A stretch of DNA of 64,000 nt from Crocodylus rhombifer (lineage: Eukaryota; Chordata; Crocodylia; Crocodylidae): contig JAVSML010019203.1 in assembly GCA_038503035.1 (NCBI GenBank), positions 62,001 through 126,000 on the forward strand, read 5' to 3'. The notes under the pieces are model-generated. The model was not told where the DNA came from. It ran no database searches and saw only the letters and a list, made by a program, of their open reading frames with translations. Made by a program: the position numbers and the translations under genes. This document shows, piece after piece, positions 9,297-18,570 of this stretch; positions within the stretch are counted from its first letter, which is position 1, and each line of letters begins with the position of its first letter.

Positions 9297-10474
9297 TGCA
9301 GCAGGGCACCAGGGTGCCTGCTACTAGCAGGAGGAATAGGGCTGCTGAAGTGCCCCGGAGCAACACAGATGAGGGTTGCTAGGGCAACCAGGCAGGACAT
9401 GTGGCCAGGAGGGGGCAGGGCCAGGCCCTTATAAACAGCTAGGCCAAAGCCTAGCTAGCAGTACCCTTCTGGATGTCATAGGAGCAGGAGCTTTGTGGTT
9501 GAGCTGAGCGGCCAGAGTTGGTGGTTGCAGCCTTACCTTACTGACCGGCTGCGATGATGCTAGGGATGAGAACACCCTGACGAGAGGTAGGGTTGGGAGC
9601 CCTAGGGGGGCTTGGAGTTTACATTACGAGTGGGTAGGCCCTTTGTTGGTTTTGTTACAGCCATTTGGGCTTGGCTTGAGTTATGGTTAACCGGAGGGCT
9701 GGGTGAGGCTGTAGGGGAGTGAGGAGGCCTCAGGGGAGCTCCCCAGCAGCTTGGGGGTCCCCAGTGCCCAGTAAAGGCACAGTGCTAGCAGGGTGCTACA
9801 GTTGCGCTGGAGAGGCCCGGTGTGGGCCAGAGAGAGGTGTGGTGGTTGCCCAGAAGGCAGAAGACCCAGAGAAGAGTCAAGGGGGCCAGGCATGGCTGTG
9901 GCCACCTGAGCCCCAAGAGCGCGAGGCGCACGGTGTTGGCCCCAGAGAGGCCAAGGCCCCAGAGCGGGGCCGAGAAAGAGAGAGCGAGCAGGTGAGGAAC
10001 GCCGGCAAGGGCGCCGGTAGTCAGGCGGCGGTAGCAAGCCAGACCCAGGGGGCGCCAGTGATAGTCGGACGCTGGCGAGACAGGCCCAGGGCGCAGGGAG
10101 TGGGCTGGAAGATAGGAGCCAGGCCCAAGGGGGCGCCAGGCGGGCGAGGAGCCCAGGGTGCCTGAGAGAGAGAGAGGGCACCAGAAAGGCGAGGGACTGT
10201 ACAACGTCCCATGGGACAGCTGCAAGGCTTGGGGCGTGCTGAAGGGGAGGTTTGGAGGGATGCATTTGCCCATAAGGCTGGGGTGAGAGTACCCCCACTT
10301 TGGAATGGAGGTGATACCAGCAAGGTGTCGTTAGGTGTAAGTAGGCAGCCTCCCATTCTGAACCTCAACAGCAAAGACGTGGCGGGCGAGTAGAGGGTGC
10401 CAGATCACCCTAATTGGCACGGCAAAGGGGCACTAGCGAGCTCACGGCCGTTCATGGGGCCCCACCCTGTGACA
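9297..10474 (+). mobile_element. solo LTR of an LTR retroelement (1,178 bp)
   Basis: Begins TGCAGCAGGG and ends CCCTGTGACA, so it has TG...CA ends. It is flanked by identical 5-bp aacta, the duplication size of many retroviral and Ty3-type integrases. A TATAAA lies 133 bp inside. The body is GC- and CpG-rich against an AT-rich, CpG-poor flank, which suggests limited decay. No internal coding region exists between two LTRs, so the locus is a solo LTR left by recombination. The open frames inside (148 codons + and up to 203 codons -) overlap each other and have no protein character. No AATAAA was found on the + strand, so the class and R boundary are open. Confidence 0.75.
9430..9435 (+). promoter_or_regulatory. 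TATA box of the solo LTR
   Basis: TATAAA within a cccTTATAAACAG context at the position expected for a U3/R border. Confidence 0.5.
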
Positions 10475-10479
10475 AACTA
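10475..10479 (+). repeat. 5-bp target site duplication, right copy
   Basis: aacta directly after the CA of the LTR, identical to 9292-9296. Confidence 0.75.
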
Positions 10480-12660
10480 GATTATTTTAAACCCTGAATT
10501 TAAGCACTGATCACCACCCTGCAGACAAAATAGGAGCTTTGTTCCATTTATAATTCTTTCACTTACAGAACTTTGCTAATCAGTAGCACAAATTTGCTAC
10601 GAAGTGTCTCTAATTCCTTAGGAAAATTGCTTGGAAAACTCTGAAAAAAGGAAAAGCTCAATCTTCTGCAGCTTTCTTCAGGAACCAATCTTTGGCACTA
10701 AAACAACCCAGGCTATTCTTGCCACCTTTCACTGTAGGGATAGAAATAGCCATCATGTGCATGAGTGTGTTAAAATGTATATATCAAAGTGGGTGGGTGG
10801 GTGGGGTGGGGAGGGGGAAATCAAGAATGGACAATATCCATTTTCATTAATCTAGATTTCAAGGTGGAAAATTATGACTCTGTGGGTAAATCCTTCATTT
10901 ATACATGTATCTTTGTCTGCTCCAATGCGCCAGAATTCCAGAGTGTCAGAGTAGACTTGATTAATCTGGTTGCCCAGTACTGTATCTCATGCATTTGTAT
11001 AAACAGTTAAATGCATATCAGTGCTAAGAAAATGGTGGTGGTGTGCTTTTTTTTTTTAACTAAAACACCTTCAATATGTTTTAGTTCAAAAGCGCATCAC
11101 AGTCATTTTGTCTTGCATTGCATGCATGTGTACAAATGCCCTGAGCACATTGATGCCAAAGGCAATTGCCTTCAGTAGGATTAGTATTCAACCTCATCTT
11201 TCAACAATAAGGATAACTAAAGTCATATGAGGAACAATAAAGCAGTGAATGACTGAGAAAATGGGTTTCACTGAACTAATTGGGTAAAGTGCACAAGAAC
11301 AATGGACTTAGTGGACATCATTCTGTTTTCTGGTCCAAATCTAGAGACACTGAAATGGTTTTAAGTGGGAGTAAAAATCAGTCCCATTTTTCCAACTGAA
11401 AAATTTGAATTCTGCTTTTTTTCTTTACCTTCCTTTTCTCACTTCCCAAATATTAATCAAGTCAAAGTACCATTTTTAATGTTGGTATTACTTAAAAGAT
11501 CTAGATAATGTGGATTGGGGTAAGCTTACAACTGAAGTACATTGGTGTGGTTCCACCAATATCACCAACTTATCCTAGCTGATCCACTAAGCTTTGGCCT
11601 CTAAGTAGGATAGACAGAAGAGGGGTAGCTATATAGCTCCTAGCCATTCTAGGATGGTGGTTTCAAATATTTGCCAGCCTGAAGGAAGAGAATGAGATCT
11701 ACTGCGTGTAGGATGCTTGAAAAGAGATTCAGGCTTAGTTTCCACAAAGCATGCCATGAGCAACAGTTAGAGACTTTATCAATTGCCTGTAGACAACAAT
11801 CAATCAATGGAAAGCAATGGTTGCTGCTTTACAAAGGTGAAGCATTCCAAGAGTTAACACCCTGGAATGAAACCTATCTGTGGGGGACAGTGAGACAGTG
11901 CATGTATAAGGCCAGGGAATGTGTCTCACAATTAGTTCTCTGTAAATATTGTAGGAGTGGAAGGCCGCCAGGCCAGTGCAACTCTGATCACATTCAGGCA
12001 GCTACCCAGAGTTGAGACACCACATTCATCCCATTATTTTTCATTTTTGTTAAATTGTATTTTAGGAAAGCACAAAAAACAACTCTATTTTTCTCCATAG
12101 TTTCTTTAGGCACTTACCCCACACTCACAGCACAAGAATAATCTCTCTTGGCACATAAGGCAAGTTCTCATTAATTATCTCCCTCTCTCTCCCATTTTCA
12201 GCCCTTGTGAGTATGAATACTGCCTTGGCTGTTGGCTGTTTGCCAAGAAGACTCACACATGCTTTTTTCATTGATAGACTTCTGTAAAAATTAACCATAT
12301 ATGTCTGCAGTGATTGATGTGCTCTCATGACAACACCAACTTTCATTTTAAAATAGACATTCTTTGGAAAAGCTTGGAGAGCAGGCCCTCTTGTAATTCA
12401 TTAATTTTTTGGTTTATTTTTGCCTGTGATGTATGTCCCACCCTGCGCCCACTGATGAGGACTGTAGTAGTATTAGTTCTTACTAATCCTTAGCAGGCCA
12501 AAATATATGCCAAATCCTGCCATTCTCAGTGGTTAGCAAGGCTCCTAGAGATTATCACTGGAGCTTTGCCTGTATAAGTAGTTCATGATTTAGCTGCAAG
12601 TGCGTTAAGGACCAGATCTTGGTCTTACAGGAGTTTTGTCACTGATCACAATGGTCCTAA
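10480..12660. other. AT-rich non-coding stretch
   Basis: No gene or repeat end was recognised, apart from the G-rich motif listed separately and a T-run near 11048. The 107-codon frame at 11692-12015 has no domain character. Confidence 0.5.
10790..10817 (+). other. G-quadruplex-forming motif
   Basis: GGGTGGGTGGGTGGGG followed by TGGGGAGGGGG gives at least five runs of three or more G with one-base loops, the pattern of very stable parallel quadruplexes. There is no gene nearby to regulate. Confidence 0.7.
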
Positions 12661-12664
12661 GGCA

Positions 12665-13262
12665 AGGAACAAGAATTACACATAAACCAGTTTAAGTCAC
12701 CAGAAACTGGTTTAAACCTGCATCAGAACAGAAGTTCAATGCACATAAATCAGTTTCAAAATGACTGAAACTGGTTTAAGATAAACATGGTTGAAAATAG
12801 TATCAGACTTAACTGATTTGGGTCAAACTGGTTTATGAAGCTTCTGCCCCAGACCTCTTCCTGGTTTAAGTTAAATCAGAGTCCTCCAGCATCCCAACAT
12901 GCTTTCCAAGCCTGGGCTGTGCTGTCTGCTCCAGCAGAGAAGGTCAGGGTAGGGGGAGGTAAGGATGGGCAGGGGCGAGAGACCCTGGCTGGGGTCTGGG
13001 TCTGGGGGACCTGTTCTGCCCTGCTAAACTTTTTTTAAAGTTATTGTTGGCTGTGACTGGACTACAAATCCTAGAGGCACCTAGAAGCAGGAAGAGCAAA
13101 TGATGAACAAGCCCACAGAGTCCTGCCTCTGATGCTGGACTGTAAATCCCAGAGATCTCAGGGGCAGCAGGAAGAAAAAGTGTCAGAGAGCTGTGTTCTA
13201 GCATCCCCTGGCCTCTGGCCTGAGCCACTACAGGCATGTGGCTGCATTTCCTGAATCAAAGG
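12665..13262. repeat. possible non-autonomous DNA element rich in AAACTGGTTTAAG motifs
   Basis: Five copies of a palindromic AAC(C/T)(A/G)GTTTAA motif lie at 12684, 12704, 12767, 12824 and 12861. A GC-rich core follows, with two 'GGACT(A/G)(C/T)AAATCC' strings (13059 and 13138). Ends GGAACAAGAATTACACAT and (inverted) GAAACAACTGGACACACAT are loosely similar. No target duplication was found. Confidence 0.3.
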
Positions 13263-14077
13263 TAAATGTGTGTCCAGTTGTTTCTCAGTTTAATCTTTGC
13301 AGCTTATACTAACCTGCAAAGACTGAAATCGATTCAGCCTTGGTCTTTTTGACTGTCTGTACTTAGGTTAAATAAGCTAGGATTTTTTTCTATGGTTTGA
13401 TCAGCTCAGCAATGTAAAACTTATAGACCTGAAGGCTTGGATACATTGGTTTTTACCACGAGATCTCAAAATGCTTTAAAACAAACCAGTATCATTAGCT
13501 CCAGTTTACGAAGTGAGGCACATAGAAGTGAAATAACTTGTTCATGGGCATCCAGCAGGCCAGTAGCACAGCCATAAGAACAGAAGTAAACATACTACAA
13601 GGCTGGAGAAATGCATGTGCTTTATTTTAATAAAAAATATTTTAACAAATTTTGAGCAACAATGTTATCTACTTCTGTTAAGCATCACTAATCTCCCACT
13701 GGTGATAAAAATTTTGCTTCCAAAAGAATGCATTCCTTCTTTCATATGTGGCAAGAGAACAGATGGTTGGGACTAGGGGACTTATTCTGTCTTCTGCTGT
13801 GGGAATAAGTAACACTGTCCCTATTTCACCTTTTAGGAATGCAAACTACAGCAACAAAGGGAGGATACCAGATTCCCACCTGCTCAAACTAATCTACAGC
13901 AAAAGATGGGCAATAGTGTCTGATAGAAAGGAGAAAGCCAAAAGTCTTCAAGGGATAAACCTGTTACAATTCCTCAGAGATGATACAAAGCAGTGAAAAA
14001 TGTAGTAGTAAGCAAAGGTATAGCTAGGTCCTTTGAATTCTCCCTCCTGATTCCAAGTCTTTTCACTCATTGCTATA
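13263..14077. other. AT-rich non-coding stretch
   Basis: Nothing recognised. The 82-codon frame at 13748-13996 lacks domain character. Confidence 0.5.
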
Positions 14078-14135
14078 TATCATCATCAGTGTCATCATTA
14101 TCATCGTCTCTGTCATCATTGTTGTTGTTGCCCTT
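14078..14135 (+). repeat. imperfect (ATC)n / (TTG)n microsatellite
   Basis: atcatcatcagtgtcatcat-type repeats followed by ttgttgttg. Confidence 0.75.
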
Positions 14136-14196
14136 GCTCTTATTGGCTGCCTTACCTCTGAACAGTAGGTGAAAGTCTTTTCTTTTCCATATCCCT

Positions 14197-14290
14197 GCCA
14201 TCCATTGGCAATGCATAGGGAGTGCATGCAGGTGCATGTGCACCCCCTGAGATTTGGCTGTGCACCCCCTGAAAGCGCCAGCCGCAAAAC
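14197..14290 (+). repeat. direct repeat, copy 1
   Basis: Starts tgccatccattggcaat, then a 'gtgcatgcaggtgcatgtg' string and 'cccctgagatt'. It matches copy 2 at 14711-14800 in the same orientation with moderate divergence. Confidence 0.65.
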
Positions 14291-14436
14291 TTCTGGCAGA
14301 AGTGCACTTCTGGTTTCACCATTTTCGCCACTGGTGGTTCCAGGCCCCCCCCCCGCAGCTCAGGAGACAACAGTCACCCATGCTGCCATCTTCTCCCTGA
14401 TGTCTTCTACTGGTGTCCTGTAGTATCCCTGCATCT

Positions 14437-14700
14437 TACTCTGTCCCATTTTGACACAGCCCTTGACAGAGGTTGGTGTCCTTGTATGTGAGCAGGTTCC
14501 TGGTCTTCCACAGGACATTTCTGAAGCAGGAGACAAACTGGCTGAAACAAACTGTTGGGATTCCTTGATGTTTGGTCATGAGACCAGACAGTACTACCTC
14601 TTTGTTCAAGGTCTTGACTCCTGTCACCATCATAAGGAGTAAAATTACTCTCCTCCACACACCCCTGGCATAAGGCCAGTAACAGAGGAGGTGGCCGATT
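14437..14700 (-). pseudogene. LINE ORF2 C-terminal (zf-RVT-like) fragment
   Basis: On the minus strand an open frame carries ETIGHLLCYWPYARGVWRRV followed by LLMMVTGVKTLN and CFRNVLWKTRNLLTYKD. The 'H-L-L-x-x-C-x-x-A-x-x-V-W' pattern is that of the zinc-binding domain after the reverse transcriptase of L1/Tx1-type LINEs (known family; recognised by pattern only). The usual first Cys is missing. It is isolated, with no RT beside it. Confidence 0.5.
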
Positions 14701-14710
14701 GTTTCTGCCT

Positions 14711-14800
14711 TCCATTGGCAATATTGGTGGTGTATAGGGGGTGCACGCAGGTGCATGTGCCCCCCCTGAGATTGGCAGTGCACCCCCTGGCATTGGCCAC
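14711..14800 (+). repeat. direct repeat, copy 2
   Basis: Starts tgccttccattggcaat and continues with the same ggtgcatgtg and cctgagatt strings as copy 1. The two copies bracket the LINE fragment. Confidence 0.65.
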
Positions 14801-14959
14801 TGCTGACACTGCTAGTGGCACATGTGAGCAGTCACTGCTTGCACTCCCCCACCACTGACACTGCCAGTGGCATCTGCAAGTGGTTGCCGACTGCTGCTGG
14901 CTGATGCCAATGCTGCCAGCGGCATTTACAGGTGGTCGCTGACTGCTGGTCTGTGCTCA
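14797..14959 (+). repeat. three imperfect 54-bp tandem units
   Basis: Each unit starts like ccactg-tgacactgc(c/t)agtggca and ends near a gactgctg string; by eye the three are 54 bp apart. It is the cause of the open frames on both strands here. Confidence 0.55.
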
Positions 14960-15244
14960 CTACCCTCCCCACCCTGCCAGCAACACCACTGCAGGCACCT
15001 GCAGGAGCTCCCCACTCCCCACTTGCCACCACCATGCCCCTGCTGCAACTCCTTTTTCCCCACCCCCCCCAGCCTCCAGAGGCATGTGTCATTCATGACT
15101 GGCAAGTTTGCTGAGGGTAGTTTTGTAGGCCTCTCTGCCCCTCTCTGTTTCTCCATGCCTGCCTGGGGAGTGCCCAGTGGACTAACTGCCAGTTCAAGTC
15201 TTGGTGGTCCTTCTGCAGGTTCTTATGGAAGATTCACTCCCACA
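14960..15244. other. GC-rich, C-run containing stretch
   Basis: No recognised feature. It overlaps chance frames of 60-149 codons. Confidence 0.4.
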
Positions 15245-15435
15245 AGGTCTGGCAACTTTGTACACACCACCAGTCACTACTACCTGTTGGATGGTTTAGT
15301 GAGGTGCTCAGATTAGCCTTGCTGGGGTCAGGCACGGCCCTAGTGGAGTACCAACAAGGCAGTCAAACTGGACTATCTAGAGGAAGTAAAAGTTGTAACA
15401 AGATTTCTGTAGGTGAACCTGTGGAGGGATCATTA
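15245..15435 (+). pseudogene. 18S rRNA 3'-terminal fragment (retro-pseudogene)
   Basis: The stretch is collinear with the last ~180-190 nt of vertebrate 18S rRNA: TTTGTACACACC (15257-15268), TTGGATGGTTTAGTGAGG, CTATCTAGAGGAAGTAAAAG, GTAGGTGAACCTG and the mature terminus GGATCATTA ending at 15435. Most differences are CpG-to-TpG/CpA changes (e.g. GTCGTAAC to GTTGTAAC), the mark of an old methylated pseudogene. No ITS1 follows; CR1 3' sequence starts at the next base. The 5' limit is approximate because similarity fades before 15256. It is not a functional rRNA gene: it lacks the first ~1.65 kb. Confidence 0.9.
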
Positions 15436-15744
15436 GTACAGTGGAGAGCAACAAAAATGACGAGCGGGCTGAGTGACACGACTTATGAGGAAAGACTGAG
15501 GGAACTGGCCTTTTTTAATCTTGAGAAGAGAAGACTGAGGGAGGATTTAATAGCAGCCTGCAACTACCTCAAGGGGGGGTTCAGAAGAGGATGGAGCTAG
15601 ACTGTTCTCAGATGAAGCTTTGGCTGGGATGATCTAGTTGGGGATGGTCCTGCCTTGAGTAGGTGGCTGGACTAGATGGCCTCCTGAGGTGATAAGAGAT
15701 CCAGAACAGTCCCTTCCATCCCTAACTTTCTATGATTCTATGAA
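15436..15744 (+). mobile_element. CR1 LINE 3' end fused to the 18S fragment
   Basis: Begins gtacagtggagagcaac, the CR1 ORF2 3' region ([34 protein letters not shown]), passes the CR1 3' UTR (gtccctt-ccatccctaac) and ends in tttctatgattctatga, the CR1 terminal repeat. Same strand as the rRNA piece and directly adjoining it. About 309 bp, 5'-truncated. Confidence 0.9.
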
Positions 15745-17480
15745 CTGTCGCTGGGTGGTAGGTCCATGGGTGACACAATGTCTCTTGTCCTTACCATCTC
15801 TTGTATCTTACAGTGATTTACCAGGGTCTCTGGGCCTCATTGTAAAGTTTATATTTGTTCCAGAAATGTTCCAGGATCCTGTAGAACCGTGACTATTCCA
15901 TCATCTGTGGGCTAGAGTCAGTCATTATTACAGCAGGTGTCTTGCAAAATACTTTAGAAAGCAGGCTGTTTTAGATTTTCTTCCTGTCACCAGTTTGCAC
16001 ATCTGGCTCATGTACTTGGCCCAGAAGTGATATAATCTTTAAAATTACTATTATTTAACTTCAGTAAAAGGGCCTGTGGGAGAAGAGAAGGTAGTGTTAG
16101 AAGGGAATCTGTCTGTTCAAAAAGGCCACTTGGCCCCTGAGCAGCATCAGCTGCAAGCATTGAGCTAACTGGCTACAGACTCATCTGAGCTCAGTACACC
16201 GGCCCAGTCCCTTCATTTGGGCTCTAACTGCTTATTGCTTCACATCCTTTAGCACCTCAGCCCTGGACCCCAGTATCTCACCCTGCTTATCTTGCTGCAT
16301 TTCTGGACTACCCAACTCTTGACATTTAACCTGACCTAGATTATTCACATAGGTATCATTTTGTATTAGATATGTAATTCTGACTACTTGGTTTTGACCC
16401 CTTTGGCACAGGCTTGACTGATGATCTGGCTCAGGTACTTGGCCAACCCCACACTTAACACTGCCTCCATTCTAACAGGTAGCCTTAAGTAATAGCCTTG
16501 CTGAGGATTAATTAGGCTGTGTAGTTGTTACTGCTATAGTCTATTCAGCCATGTATATTTTCTTGCTTTTTAAAAAAAGTGGAGGACAAGATATGAGACA
16601 AAATGCATGTACATTTTTAAGGTATACTGTGATAAGTGTTAGACCACAAGATCCTCAAGCTGCATCCTTTAGTTAAATACAAAAGAGAGAGCCACTGTTA
16701 CCTTCTCCTTTGGGACAAAGCCTACCTGCTTTCCTTATGAAGGGAGACACATTAAAGTTCATTGGAATGCCTATGAGTACAAATGAGCAGAATTTAGCCC
16801 ATCCCCAATAATAGTCTTTTTAAAGAGGTGAAATTGGATTTGGTTTAATATAACAGCAATAATTTGATGTTCGGTTAACACTGCATAAACCAGTGGGGGA
16901 AATCTTCTTAGTAGGTGTACCACAAATTAGTCCTGCACTTTCTTCAAGTGCCACTCTGACCCCCTTCTCCTGTCTGAGTTCCTGCTCTGCTTTCTGCTTC
17001 CTTCCTGGTTCTCCTTGCCCAATTCATTGCTCTGCTTCCTTATTCCTTCTCTCTTAGCTGGTGTGCTGCTTGAGCCCTCCGCAATCTGCCATATGCCACA
17101 CACCATGGCTGCCCATGCCACTTGTGCCACCCAAGTCAAGGTGAAGCTAATGAGTTGTGACTGTCTGGTGTGAGTGGTGTTTCAAATTTCTATTTTGATG
17201 CAGTTTATATCAACAGCAACTCAAACTAACAGAATCAGAGTGGCAGTCCATTTGAAGTAAGGAATGCTGTTCTCATTTGAAATTGAAAAATAAAGCAAGG
17301 GCAACAGAGTATTGGATGAAGGAGGACTTGCTAAAGAAGAAAGAAAAAGTGTCATGTGGAGTGTGACAGGGGGCCAACTTGAAGCCAATAACTAGGTCAG
17401 CCCCTCACTGTCTCTCTCCTGCCATGTCTTTGATTAAACAAATTAGGAATTATTAACAAGGCGGGAGGCTGCTCATTTTA
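15745..17480. other. non-coding stretch
   Basis: No gene recognised. 16.1-16.5 kb has a slightly LTR-like composition (many tgac/cctg strings) but no TG/CA ends or duplication could be found. Confidence 0.45.
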
Positions 17481-18570
17481 ATGACCAATGCGAAGGGCAT
17501 AATACATGGCTCCAACCTTCTCTTCACTGTGTCCTATTCCTCAAAGATTCATCCAAAATCTCTATCCATTATTACTCCACTGGCTCCATTGCTGAGCTGC
17601 ACTCAGTCTCTGGCCCAAACTCAGCATCTGGCACCCAGAGACTTACCTTGGCCACTATGCTCCCTCACTGTGGCCTCAACTCATGCCCCCACACTGGGGC
17701 TTACATAACTGAAATATTGAGGCTAGCCTATGCACAGTCTTTCTGTCCACACGGTTCCTACTTTGTGTCCCTGCACAGCCCTTCAGGCCTGCCTACACAG
17801 ACCCTACTCTACACCATCATGCACAGTCCTTCATGCTGCCCTAGTGAACCCTACTCTGTGGGGTCTACAACACACATTACACCCCCTTGCTGGGGCTGCT
17901 ATTCCACCCTCTTGCTGGAGCCCCACTCCCTCTCTGGGGCAGTGGAGTCTTATACCCCATGAATCTCAGGTATCTGTTAGCATCCCTGGCCCCCACTCTC
18001 AGCCTATGGCCCACTCAGGCATCTGCTATACCAGAACCCTGCCTCAGACCCAACTCCATGTTCTTGGGTTCTACCTCAGGCCCTACTCAGTGGGCCTGGG
18101 CCCCTGTGCTTTTCTGTTGTGGTGTGCTCCCCTAGACTTTCCCCTCCATGCGGTATCCATGAGGCAGTACAGGCTGAGGCTTTCTGGCACCACATACTCA
18201 CCCTTCACTGGGGAGGCGCTGGTATGGCATTTCCTGGAAGCTACCTTGCCACAAGCTGCTACATCCTACTCCAGCAGGGTGAAGTTTTAAGTCATTCCCC
18301 AGGACCTCTATCCCCGTAGTTCCTGCCCTGAACCTCCAGGTGTTCTGAAAGTAGCAGCTCTGGCCAGGCAATGTTCTTCCTCTGGCTGCTTGCAGCAACT
18401 GCTGGCTCTACTGCTCAGGGCCTGCTTATTCCCCAACAGCTAGGCCCTCCTTCCAATCAGTTGGTTTCCTGCTGGTGATGTGACTCCCCTGACTGGTAGA
18501 GCAGTCACCTGCAGACTGCTCTGCTGTCTGCTCTAGCCCTTAAAGTGGCAAGCACCAAAGGTACTCTGCC
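17481..18570. repeat. GC-rich unclassified repeat block
   Basis: C-rich, with recurring ccccactc, gggg-ctg and cctac-ctc strings and overlapping open frames up to 186 codons. Part of it (17711-17998) is repeated at 21.2 kb. No inverted ends found. The frames contain no recognisable domain and their wording repeats itself, so they are not called as genes. Confidence 0.45.
17711..17998 (+). repeat. 288-bp segment duplicated at 21221, source-like copy
   Basis: Same orientation and about 95% identical by eye to 21221-21508, with roughly 13 substitutions and no obvious indel. Here it is embedded in a larger related block. Confidence 0.85.

Noticed and set aside
9687..10298. 203-codon minus-strand frame and overlapping + frames inside the solo LTR
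   Set aside because: GC-rich LTR body; frames overlap on both strands, are low in complexity (Pro/Leu/Ser) and show no domain.
11692..12015. 107-codon frame as a small gene
   Set aside because: No domain, splice or promoter context, and no repeated or conserved wording.
15245..15435. Functional rRNA gene or rDNA array edge
   Set aside because: Only the last ~190 nt of 18S, heavily CpG-decayed, with no ITS or 28S, and joined to a CR1.
17730..18290. 186-codon + frame, partly repeated at 21241-21531
   Set aside because: The repeat is at DNA level with substitutions of all kinds. No domain, and the copy at 21 kb is truncated by the insertion borders.
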